From Erinaceus europaeus (lineage: Eukaryota; Chordata; Mammalia; Eulipotyphla; Erinaceidae): a stretch of DNA of 64,000 nt. The translations under genes were made by a program, and so were the position numbers. Below the pieces are notes generated by a model. The model was not told the DNA's origin, made no database searches, and saw only the letters and a program-made list of their open reading frames with translations. The stretch lies in assembly GCF_950295315.1 (NCBI RefSeq), contig NC_080180.1, positions 64,427,411-64,491,410 on the forward strand. The letters run 5' to 3'. How positions within the stretch are numbered: position 1 is the stretch's first letter; every line of letters begins with the position of its first letter. Positions 11,140-22,487 of the stretch are shown one piece after another.

Positions 11140-11252
11140 GGAAGGAAAAAAGAAAGATAGAAAGAAAGACAGAGAGAGAGGGGGGAGGGAAAGGAAGGAA
11201 GGAAGGAAGGAAGGAAGGGAGGGAAGGAGGGAGGAAAGGAAGGAGGGAAAAG
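11140..11252 (+). repeat. Purine microsatellite (GAAA, GAGA, GGAA, GGGA)
   Basis: A run of about 110 bases is entirely A and G, with GAAA units grading into GAGAGG, then perfect GGAA repeats, then GGGA/GGAG. An 83-codon open frame through it (K/E/G/R-rich) is an artefact of the repeat. Confidence 0.9.
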
Positions 11253-11814
11253 AATCTAAAAGATAATCTGCATCCCAAAGAGATGTTTCTTGAAGATTTG
11301 TACAGTGACTTTTTAGAGCACCTTTGTTACCAAGTGAGATACAAACACACTTTATTTTGAACAGTTTTCCCTTTCAGATTTTTGATGAACACCATCAGGA
11401 TTAAATCAGGTTGTGTGGGACAGACATCCTCTCCGAATGATTGAAATGAGGAACTTCCCAAAGCATGACTAAGGAGTAGGAAGGAGCCTCTTCATATCAC
11501 TGTCCCCTGATAAACTAGCAAAAACATCAATGAAAAATCACCTGAAAACTCAACAACATACAAGCAGGATTTCTTCAGAAACTCACTAAGCCACAGATGA
11601 GTACAGACACAGACACGTGTGGCCAGTGGGTGGAAATGGGGTGGGAAGCTGCCTAAGGCCATGTGGGAGCAGAGTAGCGGAATATTGGCAGTAGCTGGAA
11701 AGTAGGTCTGTGAAATCAGGGACAACAGAAAATTTGACTGCCCACAAGGACTCACTCGTGATTAAATGAAACATCTAGCTATAGTCAAAGCCCTTTGATC
11801 GGCTCAGGCTCCCA

Positions 11815-11952
11815 TGGCTAGATAGAAAAAAATAAATTCCAGCCAATTATAAATCCAAGATTTTCCCAGAAGGCTTGAATAGAAACTTCTCCAAAGATAC
11901 ACAGATGGTTGATAGGCACTTGGAAGGACGTTCATCTCAATACTAGAGAAAT
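11815..11952 (+). mobile_element. Ancient L1 fragment, left part, plus strand
   Basis: It contains 'ggcttgaatagaaacttctccaaagatacacagatgg' followed by 'ggcacttggaaggacgttcatctcaatactagagaaat', a diverged version of the L1 ORF2 segment just upstream of the C-terminal region. The match is interrupted by a SINE at 11953 and resumes at about 12274. Confidence 0.65.
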
Positions 11953-12222
11953 ATGGAGGCCTGGTGGCAGTGCACAAGGTAAGATGCACAAGGACCCATG
12001 CAAGGATCCTAGTTCAAGCCCCAGCTCCCCACCTGCAGGGGGGGGATGCTTTACAAGCGATGAAGCAGGGCTGCAGTGTCTCTCTGTCTGTCTCCCTCTC
12101 AATCTCCCCCTCCTCTCTCAATTTCTCTCAGTCCTATCCAATAAAATGGAAAAAAAAAAAAGGCCGCCAGGAGCAATGGATTCATAGTGCAGGCATGGAG
12201 CCCCAGTGATAACCCTGAAGGG
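11953..12222 (+). mobile_element. SINE type C, plus strand, inside an ancient L1
   Basis: It reads 'ggaggcctggtggcagtgcacaagg', 'tagttcaagccccagctccccacctgcagg', 'gcgatgaagcagg', a pyrimidine tract and 'tatccaataaaatgg'. An A-run and the 3' extension 'gccaggagcaatggattcatagtgcagg...cagtgataaccctgaagg' then follow. Confidence 0.88.
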
Positions 12223-12273
12223 AAAAAACAAAACAAAACAAGAACAAAGGACAAACAAAAAAAAACAAAGAAA

Positions 12274-12570
12274 GAAAGAAGATGCAAAGCAAAATAACAA
12301 TGAGAGAACAGCTCACACCTGTGAGGAAGACTATTATAAAAAAGACAAGAAAGACTAGTGCCAGGAGGGACTTGCATGAACTATGCACATGGGGTCTTGG
12401 GTTTCGTCCCTGGCACTGCAGAAGAAAAAGACAAAAGGTAAGCACTGCTGAGAGTATGAAGAGAAAAGAGCCTTTTCATTCCGCTGCTGAGAAGGTAAAT
12501 GGGAACTGTTTGGAAATTCCTCGAAAGCTAAAAATTAGAAATCCCATATGACACAAAAAGGATCAGTTGA
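12274..12570 (+). mobile_element. Ancient L1 fragment, right part, plus strand
   Basis: The text 'aaataacaatgagagaacagctcacacctgtgagg', 'attataaaaaagacaagaa' and later 'aggtaaatgggaactgtttgg', 'tcctcgaaagctaaaaattagaaatcccatatga' follows L1 ORF2 in order. A SINE-like insert of about 75 bases (12352-12430, containing 'ggtcttgggtttcgtccctgg') splits it. Confidence 0.65.
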
Positions 12571-12788
12571 AGAGTTATGCACCCCCGCGTTGACCTCAGC
12601 AGTAGAGCATCACCAGCTGTTAAGCAAAGGGACATAAGGAAGAAGACCCTGCATTTGCACTAACTTGGGCGTAGAGGCGGAGTATACCAAGTGAAATAAG
12701 TGTGAGAAGCTGAGACAAACACCTTATCCCTTTCCTCATGGTCCAACACTAAGAAAGCCAACAAGTAACTTAACTAAAACACACTAAT

Positions 12789-13062
12789 GGGAGTTGGGTG
12801 GTGGTGCAGCGGGTTAAGCGCACATGGTGCAAAGCACAAGGACCCACACAAGGATCCCGGTTCAAGCCCCCAGCTCCCCACCTGCAGGGAGGTCTCTTCA
12901 TGAGTGGTGAAGCAGGCCTGCAGGTGTCTATGTTCTCTCCCCCTCTCTGTGTTCCCTTCCTCTCTCCATTTCTCTCTGTTCTATCCAACAACAGTGACAT
13001 CAACAAAAACAACAACAATAAAAACAACAAGGGCAACAAAAAGGGAAAATGAATAAATAAAT
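12789..13062 (+). mobile_element. SINE type A, plus strand
   Basis: The head is GGGAGTTGGGTGGTGGTGCA, followed by a B-box-like 'ggttcaagcccccagctccccacctgcagg', 'atgagtggtgaagcagg', a pyrimidine tract and 'tctatccaacaacag'. A CAA/AAT linker and 'agggcaacaaaaagggaaaatgaataaata' complete it. Confidence 0.92.
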
Positions 13063-13392
13063 ATTTTTAAAAATTAAAAAAAAATAAAAATAAAACACTG
13101 TTTGACCGTCCAATCAATGAGGGAAAGAGGAAAGTCAGGAATTGGGGAGATGGGACTGTGAACCAGGAAAAAAAGAAGCCTAACTTGTTGATTTTCAACA
13201 GTGCACAACCAGAATCTATATCATCTTGCAAAGTGGTGATGGATCAATAAAAACAACATTTAAAAACAAGACAAAGAATTTGTTCCACTGAAACAATCCC
13301 ATAGAAACCAAAACAGAAAAATTTCAAATACTTAGTAAAATAAACCATTATTTGCCACAGAAAAATAGAGTTCACTTAGAAGAGATGTTCTG

Positions 13393-13672
13393 GGGAGTCA
13401 GGCAGTAGCACAGCGGGTTAAGCGCACATGGTGTCAAGTGCAAGGACCGGCGTAAGGATCCCGGTTCGAGTCCCCGGCTCCCCAGCTGCAGGGGAGTCGC
13501 TTCATAGGTGGTGAAGCAGCTCTGCAGGTGTCTGTCTGTCTCTCCCCCTCTCTGTCTTCCCCTCCTCTCTCCACTTCTCTCTGTCCTATCCAACAATGAT
13601 GACATCAATAACAACAATAATAACTACAAAAACAATGAAAAACAACAAGGTAAAAAAAGGGAAAATAAATAT
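13393..13672 (+). mobile_element. SINE type A, plus strand
   Basis: A near-complete copy starts GGGAGTCAGGCAGTAGCACA, with a clear B box (GGTTCGAGTCCC). Its linker has GATGACATCAATAACAAC and its tail is 'aaaaagggaaaataaata'. The tail touches the T-run of the L1 that follows on the minus strand, so one element inserted in the tail of the other. Confidence 0.92.
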
Positions 13673-13674
13673 TA

Positions 13675-14985
13675 ATTTTTTTTCTTTACTGGGGAATTAA
13701 TGTTTTACATTCAACAGTAAATATAATAGTTTGTACATGCCTAAAATTCCCCAGTTTCCCATATAACAATACAACCCCCACTAGGTCCTCTGTCATTCTT
13801 CATGGACCTGTATTCTCCCCATCCGCCCACCCCAATATGCCAATTCCATTTCAGGTTCTACTTGTGTTTTCTTTTCTGATCTTGTTTTTGAACTTCTGCC
13901 TGAGAGTGAGATCATCCCATATTCATCCTTCTGTTTCTGACTTATTTCACTCAACATGAATTTTTCAAGGTCCATCCAAGATCGGCTGAAAATGGTGAAG
14001 TCACCATTTTTTACAGCTGAGTAGTATTCCATTGTGTATCTAGACCACAACTTTCCCAGCCACTCGTCTGTTGTTGGACACCTGGGCTGCTTCCAGGTTT
14101 TAGCTATTACAAATTGTGCTGCTATGAACACAGGTGTACACAGATCTTTTTGGATGGATGTGTTGGGCACCTTAGGACATATCCCCAGGAGAGGAATTGC
14201 AGGGTCATAGGGTAGGTCCATTTCTAGCCTTCTGAGAGTTCTCCACAGAGGTTGGACCAATTTACATTCCCACCAGCAGTGCAGGAGGGTTCCTTTGACC
14301 CCACACCCTCTCCAGCATTTGCTGCTATTACCTTTTCTGATGTATGATATTCTCACAGGAGTGAAGTGGTATATCATTGTTGTCTTTATTTGCATTTCTC
14401 TGACAATCAGAGACTTGGAGCATTTTTTCATGTGTTTCTCGGCCTTTTGGATCTCTTCTGTGGTGAATATTCTGTCCAAGTCCTCCCCCCCATTTTTGGA
14501 TGGGGTTATTTGTTGTCTTGTTGTTGAGTTTGGCAAGCTCTTTATATATGTTGGTTATTAAACTCTTATCTGATATATGGCATGTAAAGATATTCTCCCA
14601 TTCTGTGAGGGGTCTCTTGGTTTGGGTAGTAGTTTCTTTAGCTGTGAAGAAGCTTTTTAATTTGATGTAGTCCTATAGGTTTATACTTGCCTTAGTCTTC
14701 TTTGTAATTGGATTCGTTTCATTGAAGATGTCTTTAAAATTTATGCAGAAAAGAGTTCTGCCAATATTTTCCTCTAAGTGTCTGATAGTTTCTGGTCTAA
14801 CATCTAAGTCCTTGATCCACTTGGAATTTACTTTTGTATTTGGTGAAATACAGTGATTCAGTTTCATTCTTCTGCATGTTTCAACCCAGTGTTTCCAACA
14901 CCATTTGTTGAAGAGACTCTGCTTTCCCCATTTAGTAGTCTGGGCACCTTTGTCAAAGATTAGATGTTCATAGGTATGGGGCAAT
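13675..14985 (-). pseudogene. 5'-truncated L1 retrotransposon with broken ORF2
   Basis: This minus-strand L1 covers the last part of ORF2 and a short 3' UTR ending in an A-run (the T-run at 13678). The translated C-terminal half includes the Cys-rich CWRGCG...GTLLHCWWEC motif, LPYDPAIPLLGI and YTMEYYSAVKNG, all characteristic of mammalian L1 ORF2. Upstream, in another frame (14673-14984), are LFNKWCW and INSKWIKDL-like segments followed by RPETI. The frame is interrupted between about 14540 and 14670. The endonuclease and reverse transcriptase catalytic regions are absent, so the copy is dead. It is the longest L1 remnant in the window and preserves its reading frame fairly well, so it is not very old. 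Confidence 0.92.
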
Positions 14986-15333
14986 TAAATTTTATTAAAA
15001 AATTAAAGAAAAGATCTTCTGGTTTCTTATACTCTCCCAGACTTAACCATAATGTTTGTCATTTTACTCATATTTTATATACACATATGTGGTAGCACAT
15101 GGAATTATTAATTTTAGAATCTGTAGTCTGGTGGACATATTAATGCTTATCTTAGAGAATGTTGAGATTTCTTTGTGAACTGGCATTTTGGAAATGATGT
15201 ACTTAGGAATATACTTGGAAAAATAAAAGATGTAGGGTAAGTAAAACAAATGTGATACTATCTTGCACAATATGGCAGTTTTTGATCGCTTTTTTTTTTT
15301 CTGTGATTAACCTTGAGAAAACTGAATTTTACC

Positions 15334-15526
15334 TGGCCAGGGGATGACTGGGTAAAGCAGACATGCTACCATGTGGTAGGACTCAGGTTCAAGTCTCTAG
15401 CCCCCACCTGCAGGGAGGGGAAGCTTCATAAGTGGTGTAACAAGGCTACAGTGTCTCTCTCTTCCTCTGTTCCTCTCTCTATCAGAACATCAAGCAGACA
15501 CTGAGCTCCAGTGGTAATCTTTGTGG
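15334..15526 (+). mobile_element. SINE type C with an internal deletion, plus strand
   Basis: 'ctcaggttcaagtctctagcccccacctgcagg', 'aagcttcataagtggtg' and a pyrimidine tract are present. A shortened junction then leads directly into the 3' extension 'actgagctccagtggtaatctttgtggc'. The 'atccaataaaa' section is missing. Confidence 0.75.
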
Positions 15527-15540
15527 CAAATCTAAACAAA

Positions 15541-16385
15541 CAAACAAACAAACAAAAAAACCGGAAGACACCTAAATGTAACATTTTCTGTGGACTGAAA
15601 TATTTGCTATGTATAAGTAAATTACCTGTCAAATACAACAAAGAATAACTGCTCATCTAATCTACTAGCATAAATAAATATTAATATAACAAATGAATGT
15701 CAGTATAATGTAAAGACAAAAAGTACATCACATTTACCGTAATAAATGCCTTAGTCTTACAAACAAGTGCTCATTGATGGAGAGTGACTAATTAGAAAGA
15801 GTCAAACAGTGGTAATCTGTGGCTGAGGGTATCAGGGTTGATGGTTTATAAGGATGATGTTTTTAACAAGGGACATAATCAGTCATTAGCGTGAAAAGCA
15901 CAACCATCCAAAATGGTTTATAACACCTAGTGTCCGTGGATCTTGATTTTTAAGGCTGTAAAAGCCAGATCCAATGCAAAATAAGTTTTGTTAAAGACGC
16001 AATTTAACTTTTTGTGTTTTCACTTAAATACGTGTATATTACTCTCCAGAACTTCATCAGAAAAGTCTAAATCTTTGTCCATTGACACTTAGTTGAAAGA
16101 CTTAGAGAGGATAGCTAAGGTTTCCCAGCCAGAAGTCATTCCACTGAGTTATTCACTGAGTCAGTGAAAACACAGGTATCTGTTTTCTCCACAGAGACAC
16201 ATGGCTACCAGCTCTCACTACAGCACAGAGATGGAACATCAACAGTAATGGCAGAGCAATGACTGCTAACCACATGTGAGACGCCCACCAAATTCTGAAC
16301 TAGGGTTTGTGAGCCACAGTCAGAAGAGGAAGAAGGTGTACTTACTTAAGGGGTATCTGACAAAGATTTTTATTGTGTCTTAATT
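15541..16385. other. Unique sequence, no gene seen
   Basis: It contains short frames only and no repeat I can name. A CAAA repeat at 15535-15558 marks the tail of the preceding SINE. Confidence 0.5.
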
Positions 16386-16387
16386 TT

Positions 16388-16555
16388 TGTCACGGGCTAT
16401 TACTGAGGCATTGTATCTGCACACTCCCTCCACCACTCCAGTGGGCATTTCGTTTTTGTTTTTTTTTATTTTTATGACAGAGACAGAAGTAAACATCTGT
16501 AGCACTGCTCTACTGTTCATGAAGTTTCCTCACCATGCAGTTGGGGGCCTTCATC
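16388..16555 (-). mobile_element. Diverged SINE fragment, minus strand
   Basis: The plus strand has 'cacgggctattactgaggc' (reversed type C 3' extension), 'atgacagagacagaagtaaac', 'gcactgctctactgttcatgaagt' and 'catgcagttgggggcc', in reversed SINE order. It abuts old L1 sequence. Confidence 0.6.
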
Positions 16556-17102
16556 CGGTCCTCTTTCCTTCTTCCCCAAAGTCCCTTGCTTTGGTGCAAT
16601 ACACCACACCTCGTCCAGGTTTCAGGCTATGATTTTCACTTGTCTTTATTCCTAAGTTCCATCTATAAGTGAGTTCATTCTGGACTGATCTTTTTTTCTC
16701 ACTTGTCTTACTCAACATAGTACCTTCAAATTCTGACCAAGTTTTTGCAAAGGGGAGAACCTTATCATCTTAAAAATTTTCCTAGGACTCCATTGTGTAT
16801 ATAGATTACTTTCTTAGCCAGACAGCTCTTGGTGGGTATGTGGGAATTTCCAAGTTTGAGTCGTTACAGACTGTGTTGCTATGAACACAGGTGGCGACAG
16901 GTCTTTTCAGATAGGTACTTTTGTTTTCCTTGGGTATACCTTTAGGACTGGCATTTCTGGGTCATCTAGTAGGCCCATTGCTAGTATTCTGGTGAGCTTC
17001 CAGACTGTTTTCCATAGGGGTTGGCCCAATTTATATTTCTCCCTGCAATGTAGGAGTGTTTCTTTCACCCACAAGTCCTCTCCAATAGTTGTCATTTCTT
17101 TC
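16556..17102 (-). pseudogene. Old L1 3' end (ORF2 C-terminus and 3' UTR), minus strand
   Basis: On the minus strand a 62-codon open segment (16907-17095) carries LLHCREKYKLGQPLWKTVWKL, a degenerate version of the L1 ORF2 'LLHCWWECKLVQPLWRT' motif. The 3' UTR landmark 'tattgcaccaaagcaaggg' (reverse complement of 'ccttgctttggtgcaata') lies near 16590. Stops and indels break the remainder. It is older than the L1 at 13.7-15 kb. Confidence 0.8.
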
Positions 17103-17107
17103 TTTTA

Positions 17108-17367
17108 ATATTTATTTATTTATTTATTCATTCCCTTTTGTTACCCTTGTTGTAGTTATTATTGTCATTGTTGGATAGGACAGAGAGAAATGGAGAGAGG
17201 AGGGGAAGGCAGAGAGGGAGAGAAAGACAGACACCTGCAGACCTGCTTCACCACCTGTGAAGTGACTCCCTTGCAGGTGGGGAGCTGGGGGCTCTAACCG
17301 GGATCCCTACGCTAGTTCTTGCACTTTGCGCCACGTGCGCTAAATCCGCTGCGCTACCACCCAACCC
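17108..17367 (-). mobile_element. SINE type A, minus strand, inserted at an L1 boundary
   Basis: It starts at TATTTATTTATTTATTTATT, then 'cccttttgttacccttgttg', the linker, GTTGGATAGGACAGAGAGAA, the purine tract, 'acctgcttcaccacctgtgaag' and the B-box complement. It ends with 'gcgctaccacccaacccc'. Confidence 0.92.
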
Positions 17368-18474
17368 CGTGTTTTTTTTTTTCTTTTTCAGATAAGAAAA
17401 GTAGAAATTTGAATTACTTGCCTGTAGGAAATGGGAAACTCATGACTCAAATCCAAGGCAAACAACTTCCCTTGCTATTAGTTTCCATCTGCTATTAGTT
17501 TCCATTGACTGTTTTACCCAAGTAAACAGAAGTTTGGTCTCTGAGAGCCAAAAATGTCTATTTCTATAGAGAGATTTAGGTTGCGTTTTCACTTTAGAAG
17601 TGTAGTTACTCCTGAATTTTTTCCTAGTGCATTTATGTGGTCCTTGATACATAAGTTTAGATTGTGCTATAATAACCTAATAATGGTTGCATGGATCAGG
17701 AGATTAAGAAGAAATGAGTGCAGATATTCAGACACCAATGACAAGAGAGCTTCTGACCCCAGTTTCATTGGCTTCTGTTTCTATGATGCTTGCCTTACTC
17801 TGTACAAAGTTCATTACATATAGTTGACTATTCCATGCACAGAAATCATGGCTGGGATTTGAAGTGTGCTTTAGAACACTAAATGGCTGTCCATTTTTCT
17901 TCCCCCCCTTTTTTTTAACCCCATTCATAACAATGCCTAAGTCACTTCTCTGATGACTTGAAAAAAAGTGCTACATTTCATTGAGAATTTCTTTCAACAA
18001 CTACTTCTGCAGAGTCAAGTGGCTCTTCACTTAAGGTCACACAGAATTGTCTACTGATTCCTAAGTATAAATCAGGAAACAATGATGAATCTAAATTATT
18101 GTTTCCCTGAGTATTTATTACAGGTAACCCTTCAACTTGGGGTTTTGAATCTCTGTTTGAACAATGTAGAGAAGCACAAAGCTACCAATCACTGAGACCT
18201 CCAATGAAATGTTATTTGTGAATCGAACAATGTACTTGAGAAAGAAACCCTCCTGCTATTGTGAAAATCAAGAGACTCAGCAACCACTCCCTGGGGAGGC
18301 CTGGGAATTGCATTGTTCTTGTACAGCATCCTGTGTTCTTGGTAATTTCTAGGGTAGGTGAGGGCCGCAGTCAATTGCTGAGTGAATATGCCTGTGTGGA
18401 TATCAAATTTTTAACACAAATTCTGCATGAGTCAATCTCAGGCTGAATTGCATTATTCTTTTTTTTAAATCTTT
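17368..18474. other. Unique sequence, no gene seen
   Basis: About 1.1 kb of AT-rich sequence has small unrelated open frames on both strands. No repeat signature or regulatory motif is strong enough to report. Confidence 0.5.
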
Positions 18475-18477
18475 TTT

Positions 18478-18758
18478 TAATATTTACTTATTTATTTATT
18501 CCCTTTTGTTGCCCTTGTTGCTTTATTGTTGTAATCATTAATGTCATCGTTGTTGGACAGGACAGAGAGAAATGGGGAGAGGAGGGGAAGACAGAGAGGG
18601 GGAGAGAAAGACAGACACCTGCAGACCTGCTTCACCGCTTGTGAAGCAACTCCCCTGCAGGTGGGGAGCCGGGGGGCTCGAACCGGGATCCTTACTCTGG
18701 TCCTTGCACTTTGCGCCACCTGCACTTAACCCGCTGTGCCACCTACCACCCAACTCCC
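18478..18758 (-). mobile_element. SINE type A, minus strand
   Basis: A full-length copy runs from 'atttacttatttatttattccc' to 'cacctaccacccaactccc'. The reversed B box GGGGCTCGAACCGGGATCC is intact. Confidence 0.93.
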
Positions 18759-19336
18759 TGCACCATTCTTTTGACAGTGTGTAGTAGCCTAAAATGATGC
18801 TGGCTCTAGCTCATCTAGCTGGTTATAGATATCTAACATCTCCAAATAATGAACTCCTGGATGTAATTATGGAAGTGTGTCTGTTGGTAACATGCACAGC
18901 CATCGTATATATCAGCTACTAGTTTAGTGGGAGGAAACAGATTTAAATCAGTGGTTAAAGAAACGAGTACAAGAGGAAGCTGTCTGCTGTCACTGATATT
19001 TATGGAATATTTTTAAGTCTATTCTACAGATCTTCCATTCATGTATTTATGAAATTGATGAGTGGTGAGTGGAACTCCTTTTGCCTTAATGCAAGTAAAT
19101 AGCAAATAGTATATTCATAGAGTAAGCTTGTTACAAGAAAGGGATAGATAATTATCCTGTCACTCTTGATTGATCATCAAAAATAGCCTCAAAGATCATT
19201 TCAATGTATTGCGCTCCTTTCAAAATGGTTTCAACTTTTGGAGCTGCAGTTTAATTTTAAAATTACTGGATGACAGTTTCAGTTATGTATCAAGTATTTT
19301 CCATAAAATCAGAATTAAATTCATTTTTATTTATCT
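18759..19336. other. Unique sequence, no gene seen
   Basis: It is AT-rich, with no recognisable repeat or coding motif. Confidence 0.5.
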
Positions 19337-19337
19337 A

Positions 19338-19612
19338 TTTTTTTTATTGTTGCCACCAGCGTTATTGCTGGGGCTCAGTGCTGGCCACTTCCTGTGGCCA
19401 TTTTTTCCATTTATGTTTTTCCATCTTTTTCTTCAGTAGGACAGAGAAAAATTGAGAGGAGAGGGGTGAGAAAGAGGGAGAGAGAAAGACACCTTCAGAA
19501 CCGCTTCACCACTTGGGAAGTGACACTTCCTCTCTGTAGCGGGAAGTAGAGGGTCGAACCCACATCCTTGAGCATGGTACTGTGTGCACTCAACCAGGTG
19601 TACATCCACCTC
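19338..19612 (-). mobile_element. SINE type C, minus strand
   Basis: 'tgttgccaccagcgttattgctggggctcag' is the reversed 3' extension. It is followed by 'ttcagtaggacagagaaaaattgagagg', the purine tract, 'ccgcttcaccacttggg', a B-box complement 'gggtcgaacccacatcc' and 'ctcaaccaggtgtacatccacctc'. Confidence 0.85.
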
Positions 19613-19959
19613 GCATACCATTTTTACCCCCTGAGAACAGATCATTCTTTTAACGCACATGAGTTTAAGGAACTAATAATAGAGGAATACTATCAGCATA
19701 AGAATTGTATTTTCCCTAGGTAAATCATCAGATTTTAATTGTTTTCTGACAATTTTAAGAGTAAAATTGAATATCCATTTTGTTTCAGTAAAGCCAGTCA
19801 TGTAAGAAGAATAGAATATATTTTTCTGGGGGATTTTTTTAAATGGATAAACTCATACAAGATTCTAACAGAGTCATTATTTTTAGACAGGAAAAGTGTT
19901 CCAACTCAGAAACAAAAAACGAAAGAAGTGAAATATCTCTGTATTCCAGACAGTCTCCC

Positions 19960-20148
19960 CTAGCTTTATACTAGTTGCCTGACCTTAGATGAATTGCTTA
20001 ACTTTCCTAACCTCCAGTGCCTTCTCCACCTATAATTGGGCATAATGGTCACCTCACAAAATAAGGATGCAATTTAATAATGTGTGCAAGTTCCTAGCAG
20101 AAAGCCTGGACAGGGTAGCCTCTCATTAAGAGTTAATAACTATGGAAA
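19960..20148 (+). mobile_element. MIR element, plus strand
   Basis: It follows the MIR order: 'tagttgcctgaccttagatgaattgcttaac', 'ctaacctccagtgccttctccacctataattgggcataatgg', 'cacctcac' and then 'agcctggacagggtagcctctcattaagagttaataa'. This matches the known core and 3' end of MIR, with the divergence expected of an ancient repeat. Confidence 0.75.
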
Positions 20149-20667
20149 TGGACTAAAAAGGTTTTCTGACTAATTGGGGTCATGTGCCTTTATCATCAAA
20201 AATACATTTGAGCTAATTTTCCACAGCAAACCAACAGATTCACGTGGACCACTCTAAATAAAATGCTCATGGAGTGATCTATCTGCAAGAACATCATTAA
20301 AACTATACTTCTCAAAAGCACATTGTGTTGATTTTTGTGGAGAAAATCTATAGAACACTCAGGGGAAACCAGAAACAATGAGAGGAATTGATTTAATCCT
20401 ATCACAAATACTAAGCTAAAATTGCCAGGTACTTACATTCTAGAACAAATAACCTCTAATATAAAATTTTGCATGACAAATAGATCTCAATCTACCTGTC
20501 AGCTGGAAGACAGATTCATTCTTTTATGGGAGACTGGGTCTAGAATTGGATCTAGGTCTTAGAAGACTCAAGATTATTGGGCCAACCGTTTAAGAAAGAT
20601 TATCTGTGGAAGCAAACAGACAACAGCTTGCAAGCCAGGGGACATCTATTTCTTTTCTTTTCTTTTT

Positions 20668-20950
20668 TTTTATTTTATTTTATTTTATTTATTTATTCCC
20701 TTTTGTTGCCCTTGTTTAATTGTTGTAGTTATTATTGATGTTGTTGTTGTGGGATAGGACAGAGAGAAATGGAGAGAGGAGGGGAAGACAGAGAGGGGGA
20801 GAGAAAGACAGACACCTGCAGACCTGCTTCACCGCCTGTGAAGCGACTCCCCTGCAGGTGGGGAGCCGGGGGCTCAAACCGGGATCCTGACGCCGGTTCT
20901 TGAGCTTAGCGCCACCTGCGCTTAACCCGCTGCGCTACAGCCCGACTCCC
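20668..20950 (-). mobile_element. SINE type A, minus strand, well preserved
   Basis: A near-consensus copy has 'attccctttttgttgccc'-type tail, the linker and GGACAGAGAGAAATGGAGAG. 'gcctgtgaagcgactcccctgcaggtgggg', a reversed B box and an end at 'gcgctacagcccgactccc' complete it. The CpGs in the head are largely intact, suggesting a relatively young insertion. Confidence 0.94.
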
Positions 20951-21354
20951 ATCTATTTCTTTTTATCTGTTTTCATTTTTTATTATTTTAACACTAGTTT
21001 GTAATACGATGAAATTTAGGAGTTTGGTTTCACTCCTACATAGATGTGTACAGTAGTTAACTACCCCACTACCGAAGCTGCTTCTGCTGAGATTTTTCCG
21101 TTTCCTGCAGAGATTGATTGTAGAATTCCAGCCATCCATCCCTCAATGGTACTATGTCATAAGGGGAAAGCCAGCAACATTTGAGTAATTCCAGCAGGAA
21201 GTGGCTGTACCTCCATCAACTTCGCCTGAGAGCAACAGCAATAATTTACTTGAAAGTACCCTCTGCTTCCAAAGATGAGTCTTGTTTTGGATGAGATATG
21301 GCTATACTGATATGGGAAGTTGTTTTATTATTAATATTATTTTTAATTTTACAT

Positions 21355-21436
21355 ATAGTCCCTGGGCACTACTACTAATCCATGGCTCGAACCCGAGTTC
21401 TTACGGGGAACTCTGTGTGCTTAACCAGTAAACTAC
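21355..21436 (-). mobile_element. tRNA-like SINE fragment, minus strand
   Basis: 'ggctcgaacccgagttctta' and 'gtgtgcttaaccagtaaacta' are a reversed B box and head of a tRNA-derived SINE. The 3' part is missing or unrecognisable, although 'cctgggcactactactaatcc' may derive from a type C extension. Confidence 0.5.
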
Positions 21437-21582
21437 TTTATTTGAAATTCTTTATTTGAAAAAAGAAAGCGGTTTCTTTTATGACTGTCACGGGATGAAC
21501 CACTTTCAGAATAAATCAGCAAGATCTCCTTGTCCATATTGATTGTGGGATTTTTTTGTATTTATTTATATTTTTACATTTT

Positions 21583-21785
21583 TTTGTATTTATTTATTTT
21601 GTTGCCTTTGTTGTTTTATTATTGTTGTTATTGTTGTTGTCGTTGTTGGATAGGACAGAGAGAAATGGAGAGAGGAGGGGAAGTCAGAGAGGGGGAGAGA
21701 AAGACAGACACCTGCAGACCTGCTTCACCTCTTGTGAAGCGACTCCCCTGCAGGTGGGGAGCCTGGGGCTCCAACCGGGATCCTT
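21583..21785 (-). mobile_element. SINE type A, left part, split by a Vingi insertion
   Basis: The minus-strand SINE reads normally up to its B-box region ('ggggctccaaccgggatcctt'). A Vingi fragment then interrupts it, and it continues at 22003. The 12-bp ACCGGGATCCTT is duplicated on both sides of the insert. Confidence 0.93.
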
Positions 21786-22002
21786 CTTCTTCTAGCGTTT
21801 TCCCTTCTTCCGTGGCCAGTTAACAGCGTCAGGTTGAGCCTGATGTCAAGTTTCGAGACCTCCTTTGAATCTGGAGAGGTGGTAGTCGTTGACTATGTGG
21901 GTCATAGTCTGTCTGGAGCCGCAGGGGCAGTTCGGGTGGTCTCTGGCTCCCCAGCGGTGGAACATAGCGGCGCACCGGCCATGGCCTGTTCCATAGCGAT
22001 TG
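21786..22002 (-). mobile_element. Vingi non-LTR retrotransposon, 5'-truncated, nested in a SINE
   Basis: This 217-bp minus-strand insert has the same 3' end as the long copy at 31.5 kb: GAA-type tail, stop codon, then the C-terminal codons. The translation shows GTGHGRCAAMFHRWGARDHP and CPCGSRQTMTHIVNDY; the last Cys of the CxC...H...C motif is replaced by Tyr. A frame break separates this from the last codons. Perfect 12-bp target duplications (ACCGGGATCCTT, 21774-21785 and 22003-22014) flank it. It was born truncated, so it never encoded a working protein. Confidence 0.88.
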
Positions 22003-22075
22003 ACCGGGATCCTTATACTAGTCGTTGTGCTTTGCGCCACTTATGCTTAACCCACTGGCTGCGCCTGACTCCCTG
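22003..22075 (-). mobile_element. SINE type A, right part after the Vingi insertion
   Basis: It continues the SINE with 'atccttatactagtcgttgtgctttgcgccac' and ends 'gcgcctgactccc'. Joining at the target duplication restores the normal SINE order. Confidence 0.9.
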
Positions 22076-22487
22076 ACTGTGGGGTTTTCATGGGAATTTT
22101 CTCTGAGTTCCATCAGGTTTGGGCCAATGAGCATGGTGATACCAGTAGATAGGTCAGTGTGATGTTCTGTAGAATAGGAAACGGAGCAGATCTCCTGAGA
22201 CTAATGCAACAGAGCAAGAGCACAAAACAAGTATCGAGACTAAGAGGTGTTTGCTGCCTTCTTTCAATTATACTTCCTGTTTTCTGAAGACATTAGACAC
22301 TATTTCTAATTGCTCAGTATATGTATCAGCTTAATATCTACTTTCATTATCCCTCTATAATTTTATTACTTTTTGGCTGCCTGGGTGACCTTGTCAATAT
22401 TTTTGAATTCTTTCCACTTATTCAAGTATTTCAATCCTAAAAAAAAAAAAAAATTTCCCTCTGAAAACACATGTGGTTGGTGAACTC

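Noticed and set aside
12789..12830. Functional tRNA genes at SINE heads
   Set aside because: The A and B boxes belong to tRNA-derived SINEs; no complete cloverleaf with a paired acceptor stem is visible.
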